A stretch of DNA of 64,000 nucleotides, taken from NCBI GenBank assembly GCA_028277225.1, contig JANQHB010000033.1, positions 101,873 through 165,872 on the forward strand, written 5' to 3'. The notes beneath the pieces are model-generated. The model was given only the letters and a program-made list of their open reading frames with translations, ran no database searches and had not been told where the DNA came from. Positions 32,689 to 41,682 of the stretch are shown piece after piece. Source of the stretch: Chlorobium sp. (GTDB taxonomy: Bacteria > Bacteroidota > Chlorobiia > Chlorobiales > Chlorobiaceae). The translations under genes were made by a program, and so were the position numbers. Each line of letters opens with the position of its first letter. Position 1 is the stretch's first letter.

Positions 32689-33948
32689 TCACGATTCACG
32701 ATTTACCATTCTCATCAGCTCATGCAGGCTGTTCCAGACAAGTGCTCCCTCGTCAACCATTTCAGCGGCCAGCTTGCCGGCCTGCTTTCCCTCCGTATAA
32801 TCACGCCCAGCAATACCTTGTGCTATCAAGACCTTTTTACCGTTTGCAAGAGCCTTCCTTGCAATATCCAGATTCACAAGGTTTCCAGGCCCGAAAGGAA
32901 CATCGGTAACAATTATGATATCGGCCTTGAGCGCTTTCTCAAGAGCAAGTGCCAAAGCCGGATATCCTATGGGAGAAAACGGTTTTTCTATAACAGCCTC
33001 GATATCGAGAGCACGAACGGCCTCGGCATCTGAATCCATTCCATTGAGAACGCCGCTGGTTATCGTGAAACCGTCAACCAGAAGTCGGCGAAACAATTCA
33101 ATTCCGGTACCCCCTCCGGCAATGACGTGAACTGTCGTGTTTTTATTCCCGATACTTTTCAGATCGTCAAGAACGCCTGACACATGAATCGACCCCGTCA
33201 CAGGATCGTTACGAACCTGCAGTTCGCAGTCATAAACCTGTTCAAGCAGATCAGGGAGAAGAACCTTATCGGGTCTTCCCTCCGAAACGATACCGCCCCG
33301 GTTCATCAACATCAGCCTGCCGGCAACTTCGGCAGAGAGGGCAAGATCATGGCTGACAAGAAAAACAGTCACTTTTTTCTCCCGGTTGATCCTTTTAAGG
33401 ATGCGTAAAACCTCGTAACGATGATTGATATCGAGATGTGCGATAGACTCGTCAAGCATGAGAATGCGGGGTTCCTGGGCCAGCACCATTGCAAGAATAA
33501 CCCGCTGTTGTTCCCCACCGCTCAACTCCATGAAATAACGGTCCCTGAGATGAAGGACATTGGTGTAGATCATGGAACGCTCGATGACAACGAAATCATG
33601 ATCGGAAAAACCGTGCAGGAGACCGGTCATTGCCGTTCTGCCGTTCATGACGATCTGCATGACGCTATATGCCATAGGCGATTCCACTTTCTGGGGAACG
33701 ACGCCGATCAGGCCTGCCCGTTGTGCGGGACGCAAGGTTCGGATATCATCACCGAACAGGTAAACAGAACCATCGAGAGGCTTGAGCAAAGCCGCTGCAG
33801 TTTTCAGAAGCGTACTTTTTCCACAGCCGTTCGGTCCCGCCAGCGACACAAACTCCCCCTCCTCGATGACAAAAGAGAGGTTTTCAAGCACTGTCCTCCC
33901 CCGATACCCGGCAGTAACCCCGTCAAATTTCAAAGCCGCATTCGCCAT
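32689..33948 (-). CDS. btuD: cobalamin/corrinoid ABC transporter ATPase with extra C-terminal domain
   Basis: ATP-binding subunit of a FecCDE/BtuCD-type importer. The ATG at 33948 has GAGGG seven bases upstream, giving 419 residues. ATPase motifs are complete in residues 1-245: Walker A GPNGCGKST, signature LSGGEQQRV, Walker B RILMLDE and the switch VSHD. A further 165 residues follow, starting near VHVIAGGGTGIELF. They look like a Rossmann-type domain (ITSGVLNGMDSDAEA, IIIVTDVPFGPGNL, KVLIAQGIAGRDY) not present in ordinary BtuD. It lies in a row with btuC, cbiB and cobD, so a corrinoid substrate is likely. The role of the extra domain is unknown. Confidence 0.85.
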   Translation of the reverse strand: MANAALKFDGVTAGYRGRTVLENLSFVIEEGEFVSLAGPNGCGKSTLLKTAAALLKPLDGSVYLFGDDIRTLRPAQRAGLIGVVPQKVESPMAYSVMQIVMNGRTAMTGLLHGFSDHDFVVIERSMIYTNVLHLRDRYFMELSGGEQQRVILAMVLAQEPRILMLDESIAHLDINHRYEVLRILKRINREKKVTVFLVSHDLALSAEVAGRLMLMNRGGIVSEGRPDKVLLPDLLEQVYDCELQVRNDPVTGSIHVSGVLDDLKSIGNKNTTVHVIAGGGTGIELFRRLLVDGFTITSGVLNGMDSDAEAVRALDIEAVIEKPFSPIGYPALALALEKALKADIIIVTDVPFGPGNLVNLDIARKALANGKKVLIAQGIAGRDYTEGKQAGKLAAEMVDEGALVWNSLHELMRMVNRES

Positions 33949-34032
33949 ATCATCCCTCTCTCTTTTCAAACACTACCTGGCCAACACACAAAATACTGCC
34001 GACTGAAAACTGCCTGCTGCCAACTTCCCCAT

Positions 34033-35076
34033 TCACCCTATCCACGCGCCTCTCATTTTTCGCTGGAGAATAAGCAGGAAAAAAGGGCCTCCGGCAAGAG
34101 CGGTAACGACACCCACAGGGATTTCAATCGGCGCAAGAACACTGCGGGCAAATGCATCGCACACGGCAAGGAACGTCCCTCCGCCGAGAGCAGAAAGAGG
34201 AATCAGCATTTTGTGATCGGGACCGAACAACGCTCTCATGACATGCGGCACGATAAGACCGACAAAACCGATCATCCCCGCTATGGAAACGGCGGTTGCC
34301 GCAATGAGCGTCGCGCACAACAGGGCGACAAGAATAACGACGTCCGCATTGATACCCTGGTAGTGTGCCATTTCCCTTCCCAATGTCAGCGCGTTCAATC
34401 TCGAAGCAAGAAGCATGGAACCTGCGATACCCACGATGATAAAAACAGCCGCAACCAGCCGCTGGCTCAATGGCGGCGGCTGAAGATTACCGAGCATCCA
34501 CCAGATCACATTATGCAGGCCTTCTACACTTGCCATCGAGACTAAGAACATAATAAGGCTCGAACAGATCGCACTGATGATGACACCGCTCAGAATAAGA
34601 CTGTAGACCGACGGTGTCCCCCCGCTTCCCTTGCTTGCTATCCCGTAGACAAGAAACAGTGTCGCCACGGCAGAAATAAATGCCGCAAAAGGAAGACTCA
34701 AAGGAATTGCGGCAACAGCTCCGAACAGAATTGCGAATGTTGCACCGAGCCCGGCTCCGCCGCTGACGCCCAGTACATATGGTTCTGCCAGCGGATTACG
34801 GAGAACCGCCTGAAAAACAACACCGGATACGGATAGTGCAGCCCCGACGAGCAGCCCCATGATCATTCGATTGAATCGAAGAGACATGATCGCATTCCCG
34901 ACCGGAGTTGCCGTATCGGGCAGCATAATACCTGTAGGCCCGAGAAAAAGGGACAAGAAAAGCAACAACAGAACAACTCCGAGAAAAACACTGATCTTGA
35001 GTACCGGAACAGTTTCTTTAAAGGATATATGTTCTGTTTTCGTGATTGTATGCGTATTGTTGCAGGATTCCTTCAT
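34033..35076 (-). CDS. btuC: FecCD/BtuC-type ABC transporter permease
   Basis: Membrane subunit of an iron-siderophore/cobalamin ABC importer, 347 residues with about ten membrane helices. Typical marks are NPLAEPYVLGVSGGAGLGA and, in the cytoplasmic coupling region, FVGLIVPHVMRALFGPDH. Its start overlaps the cbiB stop (ATGA), tying it to cobamide genes. The ATPase gene follows after 85 bp and a BtuF-like lipoprotein is encoded at 51.5-52.7 kb. Cobinamide or cobalamin is the likely cargo, although haem or siderophore cannot be ruled out by sequence alone. Confidence 0.85.
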   Translation of the reverse strand: MKESCNNTHTITKTEHISFKETVPVLKISVFLGVVLLLLFLSLFLGPTGIMLPDTATPVGNAIMSLRFNRMIMGLLVGAALSVSGVVFQAVLRNPLAEPYVLGVSGGAGLGATFAILFGAVAAIPLSLPFAAFISAVATLFLVYGIASKGSGGTPSVYSLILSGVIISAICSSLIMFLVSMASVEGLHNVIWWMLGNLQPPPLSQRLVAAVFIIVGIAGSMLLASRLNALTLGREMAHYQGINADVVILVALLCATLIAATAVSIAGMIGFVGLIVPHVMRALFGPDHKMLIPLSALGGGTFLAVCDAFARSVLAPIEIPVGVVTALAGGPFFLLILQRKMRGAWIG

Positions 35077-36041
35077 TGCCAGATCATTTTACCTAAAAAA
35101 ACAAAGCCTGCACCGAAAACCATAAACAAAAACGCACTGGTATACATCACTCTCAGTGCCTGCTGCAGCGTCCTGCAACGACACTCTCCATCACCAATAC
35201 CGATACAGGGCAGATCTTTCCTCTTGCCGCCATAGGTTCTCGGGCCTCCAAGCCTCACACCAAGAGCCCCGCCGTAAGCTGCTTCAGGATAGCCCGCATT
35301 AGGGCTGGCATGAAGCCTTGCCGTCCGGACCACCGAAGAAAACACCGCCCCGCCATCGAGCCTGTTGAGCCATGCGGCAACAGCAATGAACGGCACGGTC
35401 AGACGTGCCGGCAGATAATTGACAACATCGTCAAGTTTTGCCGATGCCCAACCGAACGAAAAGTAACGCTCGTTTTTATAACCGAACATAGAATCGAGGG
35501 TATTGATCGCTTTATAAGCCATCGCTCCGACAGGCCCGAAAAGAAGAGCGTAAAACAGCGGCGCTGTTATACCGTCAACAGAATTTTCAGCGACACTTTC
35601 AACCGCAGCCTGGGCGACTCCTGATTCGGTCAGATTGTCGACATCCCTGCCAACCATCATACCGACTTTTTGCCTTGCACTATCGAGTTCCCCCCGATGC
35701 AATGCCCCATACACAGCACGTGCATGAGCGGCAAGATCGCCGGTTGCAAAGCAATAGTAGAGCATAAGAACCGATACGGCAGCGCCGAACCATGGATGAA
35801 TAAAAAAACTCAACTGCAGGATCGTCCAGGAAATACCGATCGTACCGCCAACGACAAGAACAACGGTCAGAATTCCTGCACCTTTTTCGTTCTTTGCCAT
35901 ACTATGCCTGAAGAAGGTCTCTGCCTTCGATGCAGCAAACCCGATCCCCCTGACCGGATGAGGCATGTTTCGTGGATCTCCGACGAAGAGATCGAGAAAA
36001 AATGCTGTACAAACATGAAGTTCGTGAATACCAATCATCAT
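35073..36041 (-). CDS. cbiB: adenosylcobinamide-phosphate synthase
   Basis: Membrane enzyme that attaches (R)-1-amino-2-propanol O-phosphate to adenosylcobyric acid, giving AdoCbi-phosphate. The 322-residue protein has the family signatures FLDLFVGDPRNMPHPVRGIG at the N-terminus, VESVAENSVDGITAPLFYAL in the centre and INTLDSMFGYKNERY. It overlaps btuC downstream and cobD upstream by 4 bp each (ATGA). CobD makes the aminopropanol phosphate that CbiB uses, so the gene order follows the biochemistry. Confidence 0.95.
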   Translation of the reverse strand: MMIGIHELHVCTAFFLDLFVGDPRNMPHPVRGIGFAASKAETFFRHSMAKNEKGAGILTVVLVVGGTIGISWTILQLSFFIHPWFGAAVSVLMLYYCFATGDLAAHARAVYGALHRGELDSARQKVGMMVGRDVDNLTESGVAQAAVESVAENSVDGITAPLFYALLFGPVGAMAYKAINTLDSMFGYKNERYFSFGWASAKLDDVVNYLPARLTVPFIAVAAWLNRLDGGAVFSSVVRTARLHASPNAGYPEAAYGGALGVRLGGPRTYGGKRKDLPCIGIGDGECRCRTLQQALRVMYTSAFLFMVFGAGFVFLGKMIWQ

Positions 36042-37150
36042 GGGGACACTTCACCTACCTGCCGAGCCTGCATGAGCTGCTGCAGCAGATAATCGTTTTC
36101 TTGCGGCATTTTAACGGAAATGCGAAAGTAATTGTCGTCGAGACCCGGAAAGTTGCGGCAATCCCTTACGTAGATCCCTTTCTGAACAAGATAGCCAAGC
36201 AGATCATCAAGGTCAGAGCCTGCATTCCATTGCAGAAGAAAAAAGTTTGCCCCATGCCCTTTCAACGCTATTTCAGGTATCGTCCTGATCTGCCTGAAAA
36301 CCTTCTCGCGTTCCTCCCTGATCAAGAGCCGTACCTTCTCTTCATAATCTCTGCAATGAAGGAGTTCATTTGCAACTGTTTCGGCAACAACATTGACCGT
36401 CCACGGCTCCTTGTAACAAAGAAGGTGCATGATAATTTCAGGATGAGCAACAACAGCCCCGAGCCTCAATCCAGGTAATGCATAGAACTTGGTGAGAGAA
36501 TGTATGACGATTATGTTTTTAAAGGCTTTGACATCCTCCATCAGCGACGAGTCAGGAAAATCATCCGTAAACTGGATAAATGCCTCATCCATCACAAACC
36601 ATTTTTCAGGATGACGGCTCGCAAGGGCAAAAAAGAGCTCCTTGGGAAACCTTGTGCCTGTAGGGTTGTTGGGATTTGCGACATAGAGCAGATCAACATC
36701 CCTTATCGCTTTCGATATCACATCAATTCCCGGTAGAACAAAACGCTCTTTTTCTTCAAACCTCAGGGAGGATACCGTTGCACCGGCAACCCGGCAGGCT
36801 CTTTCATAATCGAAGAACGACGGAGTGAAAACCATTGCATGCTTTGCCTTCAATGCCCTTGGAACCAGATAGATACCCTCTATTGCCCCGTTAAGAGGAA
36901 GCACGGTATCCCCGTCCAGGCCATATCGACCGCAATAAAAACCTTTTACCCCTTTTCCGTCTATCGATGGATATCTATGGAGCGGTAACGCATCAAGAGC
37001 TGCTTTCGGCAAAGAAGGAGAGAGAGGACTTATATTCACACTGAAATCAAAAAGCCCTGCACCGCTCCTGCCAAACCGCCGCTCCGGCTCCCCTCCATGC
37101 TCATGGTGATACAGATTTTCCAGTGTCATAGCATCAAAGCTTTTGAACAA
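36038..37150 (-). CDS. cobD: L-threonine-O-3-phosphate decarboxylase
   Basis: PLP-dependent aminotransferase-fold enzyme of 370 residues producing (R)-1-amino-2-propanol O-phosphate from threonine phosphate. FSVNISPLSPSLP marks the N-terminus, YVANPNNPTGT and VMDEAFIQFTDD line the cofactor site, and SLTKFYALPGLRLG carries the PLP lysine. Such sequences are related to histidinol-phosphate aminotransferase, but the overlap with cbiB makes CobD the natural call. An internal ATG at 37129 is a possible start. Upstream is a repeat-filled gap and then cobQ. Confidence 0.9.
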   Translation of the reverse strand: MFKSFDAMTLENLYHHEHGGEPERRFGRSGAGLFDFSVNISPLSPSLPKAALDALPLHRYPSIDGKGVKGFYCGRYGLDGDTVLPLNGAIEGIYLVPRALKAKHAMVFTPSFFDYERACRVAGATVSSLRFEEKERFVLPGIDVISKAIRDVDLLYVANPNNPTGTRFPKELFFALASRHPEKWFVMDEAFIQFTDDFPDSSLMEDVKAFKNIIVIHSLTKFYALPGLRLGAVVAHPEIIMHLLCYKEPWTVNVVAETVANELLHCRDYEEKVRLLIREEREKVFRQIRTIPEIALKGHGANFFLLQWNAGSDLDDLLGYLVQKGIYVRDCRNFPGLDDNYFRISVKMPQENDYLLQQLMQARQVGEVSP

Positions 37151-37518
37151 TATTTAATACCAGCCAACCACTGACAACCGTCCCGAAATATCGGAACCAC
37201 TCAGAACTGAGTACTCAAAACTTCTTCTTCCACCCCACATCCTGCAATCCTCAGCTATATGACCACGGGCAGGCACGGGGGCCTGCCCCTACACTCAGCA
37301 CCGACCTCCTTACGGGCGAATAATTATTCGTCCCTACAACTATCCACTCTCCACTGTCCAGATTCTTCCATCCCACACCCCACATCCCACAATCTTAAAT
37401 CACTCAGTACTCAGAACCAGGAACTGAGAACTCAGAACGTTCCATCTTAGCACCTAACCCCCAATCCCCTCGTCACTCGTCACTCGTCACTTGTCACAAT
37501 TCAACGATTCACGATTCA
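37151..37518. repeat. intergenic region packed with dispersed-repeat words
   Basis: No gene. The stretch contains GGGCAGGCACGGGGGCCTGC (palindromic core), GGGCGAATAATTATTCGTCC (palindromic core), and runs of CACTCGTCACTCGTCACTTG and TTCACGATTCACTATT near the cobQ end. Words of this kind also occur beside cobT/cobU and near 32.7 kb. They look like decayed short mobile repeats, not regulators. Confidence 0.7.
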
Positions 37519-39006
37519 CTATTGAGCATTCACGATCCGATAGATCGTGTCCATATCGAGATGCTCCTCAAAATGACGCGCAAGGCGATCATACTCTCGA
37601 TCCTTGTCAACAGATGGCCCGGACGGAACATATTCCTGATCGAGCTGCTTCAGGAACCATTCCCTGAAGCCCTTTCCGTCAAAAATACCGTGAAAATAGG
37701 TCCCAAAAACTTTGCCGTCATGGCTTATCACACCGTCATATCCTGATTCCGGCTTATTGTTCCGGCCGACAACCTCCAGCAACGGTTTTGTTTCACCGAC
37801 ACACATGGTTTCACCCATATGTATTTCATACCCGTTCACGCTGACGTCACGATCATCGAACAAATGCCCTTTCGCATTGTACAGATGCTTGTTCTGCTGT
37901 AAAACCGTTTCAACAGGAAGAAAACCAAGGGCGTCGGATTTACCCGCCGGCCCTTCGAGTCCCAGAGGATCACTGATCACCCCGCCGAGCATCTGATAAC
38001 CTCCGCAAATACCCGCAATCATTCCTTTGCCCTGCCGAAACGCTTCAAGATGACTTTTCCAGCCTTTATCGAACAGCCAGTCAAGGTCTCCACGAACATT
38101 TTTCGATCCGGGAAGAACTACAGCCTGATAGCCACCCAGATTTTTAGGGTGGTGGAGATAATGAACCTCGATATGCTCCATGGGGTCGAACACACCGAAA
38201 TCCGTAAAATTGGAGATATGAGGAAAATAGAGAACCGCTATGCTGATTTTGTCGGGATCAGGACGGTCCGGAGGATCGACAACCGCCTGCAGAGGCACCG
38301 CATCTTCAACATCAATAGATATCCCCCGAAAAAATGGCACGACACCAAGTACGGGAACACCGGCAAGATCTTCGATAATGCGTATTCCTTCATCAAAAAG
38401 CGTCGCATCACCCCTGAATCGATTGATGATGATGCCTTTTACCAGCGCCTTGTCTTCAGGAGGTATGATCGAAAGCGTTCCGGCAACTTGAGCAAAAACC
38501 CCGCCCCTATCGATATCGGCAACAAGGAATACCCTGGCGTCGGCCTCTTTTGCCGTTTTGAAATTCACGAAATCACGTTCGTACAGGTTCATTTCCGCAC
38601 AGGAACCGGCCCCTTCGATAACAAGCATTTCATGCCGGCGCTCCAGCCTGTGCAGGCTTTCAAACGCTTTTGCCGACCATGTTCGCGTATCACCGAAATA
38701 GTCGCGGGCCGAACAATTATTTGCCACACGGCCATGAACAACCACCTGAGAACCGATGTCCGTATTCGGCTTCAAGAGCACGGGATTCATATCAGCGGTC
38801 GGCACAACCCGCGCCGCTTCAGCCTGGACGATCTGCGCACGCCCTATTTCACAACCGTCCGGCGTAACGCCGGAATTGTTTGACATGTTCTGGGCCTTGA
38901 ATGGAGCCACGTCGATGCCTGCATTGCGGAATATCCGGCACAAAGCCGTCGCAACGATACTTTTACCAACATCCGAAGCCGTCCCGAAAACCGCCAGATT
39001 GTTCAT
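37519..39006 (-). CDS. cobQ: cobyric acid synthase
   Basis: Glutamine-dependent amidotransferase that amidates four side-chain carboxylates of adenosylcobyrinate a,c-diamide, 495 residues. The N-terminal part is a dethiobiotin-synthetase-like ATPase (FGTASDVGKSIVATALC; FKAQNMSNNSGV). The C-terminal glutaminase has the nucleophile in AGICGGYQMLGG and the histidine in TYFHGIFDG. Length is usual for CobQ/CbiP. It is on the minus strand like cobD and cbiB but separated from them by about 370 bp of repeats, and btuB lies upstream. Confidence 0.95.
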   Translation of the reverse strand: MNNLAVFGTASDVGKSIVATALCRIFRNAGIDVAPFKAQNMSNNSGVTPDGCEIGRAQIVQAEAARVVPTADMNPVLLKPNTDIGSQVVVHGRVANNCSARDYFGDTRTWSAKAFESLHRLERRHEMLVIEGAGSCAEMNLYERDFVNFKTAKEADARVFLVADIDRGGVFAQVAGTLSIIPPEDKALVKGIIINRFRGDATLFDEGIRIIEDLAGVPVLGVVPFFRGISIDVEDAVPLQAVVDPPDRPDPDKISIAVLYFPHISNFTDFGVFDPMEHIEVHYLHHPKNLGGYQAVVLPGSKNVRGDLDWLFDKGWKSHLEAFRQGKGMIAGICGGYQMLGGVISDPLGLEGPAGKSDALGFLPVETVLQQNKHLYNAKGHLFDDRDVSVNGYEIHMGETMCVGETKPLLEVVGRNNKPESGYDGVISHDGKVFGTYFHGIFDGKGFREWFLKQLDQEYVPSGPSVDKDREYDRLARHFEEHLDMDTIYRIVNAQ

Positions 39007-39171
39007 TACCTCTGTTCAGAGTCCTGATTCAAAAGTTCTAACGAAACAACAGAAGCCGACACAGCTTGTGGCTTGTCAGCTTCTGCATGTTCATTTATGC
39101 CTGTAAAATATCACTAATCCTGTTCTTGACAAGAATTGTGTACCATGGCATTTCTTCCAATCCCCGGACGC

Positions 39172-41169
39172 TTAAATATCAACACGCAATCCAAGGGTAT
39201 ATGATCGGCCGGGCATAGGATATCCAAGAACATATTCGAAGTCCCTGTCAAACAGGTTTTCGACACTTCCTTTTACCGTAAACGCAGTTGGCTCCGTCTT
39301 TCCCACAGTGAACTTCTTGGCAAGTGACATGCTTGCGACACAGAAGCTTCCCTTGGTTACCTCTGTAGCCGGCCATGTGCTCCAGTCCTGAACTTCAGTT
39401 TCACCAAAGTACGCAAGATTGAACATCCCGCTGAATCCCCGCTCGTCCCTGATCCTTATGCCTGTCGAAAGGTTCCATTCAGGAATATACTTTATGACTT
39501 CATCCGGCGTTCCATCATCATATTTGGCAATATAATCCGTCAGGTAGGTTCCCGATGCATAGGGCTCGAAATAGAATTTACAGCAGGCAATCTCAACAGG
39601 AATGACATAAGAGAGTTCCCCCTCGATACCCGTCACGGTTGCTTCGTCACGGTTAACCCATGAAAACTCGTTGGGAGCTATTTCGACTCGCTGTATAAAG
39701 TCCTCGTAATCCGTAGTAAATACTGTAAACGATGACGCAAACCTGTCAACATTCACTTCGATACCGCCATCTATCGTACGGCTTTTTTCAGGGTCCAGAT
39801 CAGGGTTGCCGATATAACGATTCGTCCCCATCCAGTTGGTTATATAGTAATCGGCGGCGAGCTGTTCTGCCTGGGGCATCTGGAAACCTTCACCATACGA
39901 TGCACGAAACTTCACATTATCAGAAACATGATAGGCTATCCCGAAACTCTTCACGAAGCTGTCCGAGTCCTGCGATGTTTCGGGTGTCGCATCGTCCTTC
40001 TTGGAATCGACCGTGTAGTCATCGAACCGTACACCTGCAGTAAGCACGAGACGTTCGTCAAAAAACAACCCTTTTGCCAGGGCAAAGTATCCCATATCGT
40101 CATAGGATGACTGCAGAGGGGCATAGTCATTCTGCTCCAGATCATAGTTCAGCCAATCGACACCCGCAGTCAATATGAACTGTTTTCCGGTATAACTGAC
40201 CTGTGCCTGTGCTCCCTGCTGATCTGTTTTTTTTATAAAGGGGCTCCCATCATACCATGCATCCTTGTCCTCACCGACAAAGTAGCGGGCCATCCATGCA
40301 AAACGTTCATTGACCGACTTTCCCGTGTAATTGAAATCGATTGAACGGTTACTTGTTTTTTTGTAGTCATCGAGGTCATTATTTGCAAGACTATTCGGAT
40401 TACCTGCCTTGTTGACTTCGAAATGAGTGTAGGTAAGACCGATTCTGTTTCCAGGATAAAATTCATAACCAAGGTTGACGCTTCCCCGGATATCGTCATC
40501 ATAACCGGTATTGTAGTATTTTTCTCCATCACCGGTTGTATAGTCTCCCATATCGGTTTTGGAGCCTGTAGCAGAAAAATCAAAATCACCAATCCTACCT
40601 GCAACCCCGACTATCGTTTTACTATAGTCAGACGTTCCCACTTCCTGTTCCGCAAAAAATGAAGGTTTTCCTTCACCCTTTCTCGTAATGACGTTGATCA
40701 CTCCGCCTATTGCTGCGGAACCATACTGCACAGCCCCCGGGCCTCTTATGATCTCAACTCTCTCGACATTGTCGGTCATCAGCTTGGCAAGGTTACCGGT
40801 ACCGGCTCTCCTGCCGTCGATCAGAATGAGAATTTTCCCTCTCAGGTCGTTCCCGTGAGCATCGCTTCTGAAACCCCGAATACCGACAGATGTCAACACT
40901 CCTGGATATTTCTGAATGTGGCCGATACTTTGCTCGGCAAGCAATTCGCCAAGATCCTGGGCCGGAGAGTCCTCGATCTGCTTTCGGGTAATGACAGTCA
41001 CATTCGTTGTAACATCTTTTTTCAGCTCCTCGAGCCTGCTGGCAGTCACAATAATCTCTTTGCCGGCATGATTCATGGCAACTGAATTATCCGAAGATAC
41101 CTCAGCGTTCACAGTGCCTGTGGAGAGTAGACCCACTGTAAGCATCAGTAAAAATTTTTTTTTCTTCAT
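39172..41169 (-). CDS. btuB: TonB-dependent cobalamin receptor (BtuB-like), riboswitch-controlled
   Basis: Outer-membrane receptor of 665 residues: signal peptide (to about VNAEVSS), TonB-box-like EIIVTASRLEEL, plug with VRGF-type GIRGFRSDAHG and VERVEIIRGPGAVQYGSAAIGGVINVITRKG, and a beta barrel ending YTLGLRVDI. A cobalamin riboswitch about 230 bp upstream on the same strand supports a corrinoid substrate. Together with btuC, btuD and the BtuF-like lipoprotein elsewhere in the window it makes a complete uptake route across both membranes. Confidence 0.9.
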   Translation of the reverse strand: MKKKKFLLMLTVGLLSTGTVNAEVSSDNSVAMNHAGKEIIVTASRLEELKKDVTTNVTVITRKQIEDSPAQDLGELLAEQSIGHIQKYPGVLTSVGIRGFRSDAHGNDLRGKILILIDGRRAGTGNLAKLMTDNVERVEIIRGPGAVQYGSAAIGGVINVITRKGEGKPSFFAEQEVGTSDYSKTIVGVAGRIGDFDFSATGSKTDMGDYTTGDGEKYYNTGYDDDIRGSVNLGYEFYPGNRIGLTYTHFEVNKAGNPNSLANNDLDDYKKTSNRSIDFNYTGKSVNERFAWMARYFVGEDKDAWYDGSPFIKKTDQQGAQAQVSYTGKQFILTAGVDWLNYDLEQNDYAPLQSSYDDMGYFALAKGLFFDERLVLTAGVRFDDYTVDSKKDDATPETSQDSDSFVKSFGIAYHVSDNVKFRASYGEGFQMPQAEQLAADYYITNWMGTNRYIGNPDLDPEKSRTIDGGIEVNVDRFASSFTVFTTDYEDFIQRVEIAPNEFSWVNRDEATVTGIEGELSYVIPVEIACCKFYFEPYASGTYLTDYIAKYDDGTPDEVIKYIPEWNLSTGIRIRDERGFSGMFNLAYFGETEVQDWSTWPATEVTKGSFCVASMSLAKKFTVGKTEPTAFTVKGSVENLFDRDFEYVLGYPMPGRSYTLGLRVDI

Positions 41170-41401
41170 GTTTCAATCATGTTTGATTCTTGAAAAAGCA
41201 AATAAACATGACCGGAGTTATACGCGGTGTAGGAATGCAATGGAAAATTTCAATTTCAATCCGGGAAACGGAAAATGAACGCTCTGCATACAGTTGTAAA
41301 ACAGAATCGTACACACGCGCTTCGATGTAAAACAGCGTCGCCTGAAAAGAAATCGAGTCGCATTGCCTGACTATAACCCGTAGTCGTGTTGTGCAATAGC
41401 G

Positions 41402-41614
41402 TCACTGGCAGGTCTCCTGACTTTAAACGGATACATCCGTCACGATCTTCCCGTGGATTTCCAGGGCGGAAATCAGAGACACAGTGATCGTAACGCTTCG
41501 GCTCATGCTCCATGGGGCCATGGAACAATCGGCGGAAGTTACCGTTATAACAGTTGCGGGTACAGTGTACGAATCTCACGTACTTCCCTATTCTCCGGCT
41601 TTCAAACCGGCACC
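41402..41614 (-). promoter_or_regulatory. cobalamin riboswitch upstream of btuB
   Basis: On the minus strand it starts GGTGCCGG, continues with AATAGGGAAGTACGTGAGATTC and CTGTACCCGCAACTGT, and ends with the B12 box AGTCAGGAGACCTGCC (41422-41407). All conserved blocks of the cobalamin riboswitch are present in order. About 230 nt of leader separate it from the btuB ATG. Binding of adenosylcobalamin would repress btuB. Confidence 0.9.
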
Positions 41615-41682
41615 AGCTATCTATGAAAGAACAATGTGCAATGAAGGTAAGTTTTTTTCATGAGAGTGACAAGGAAACATCA

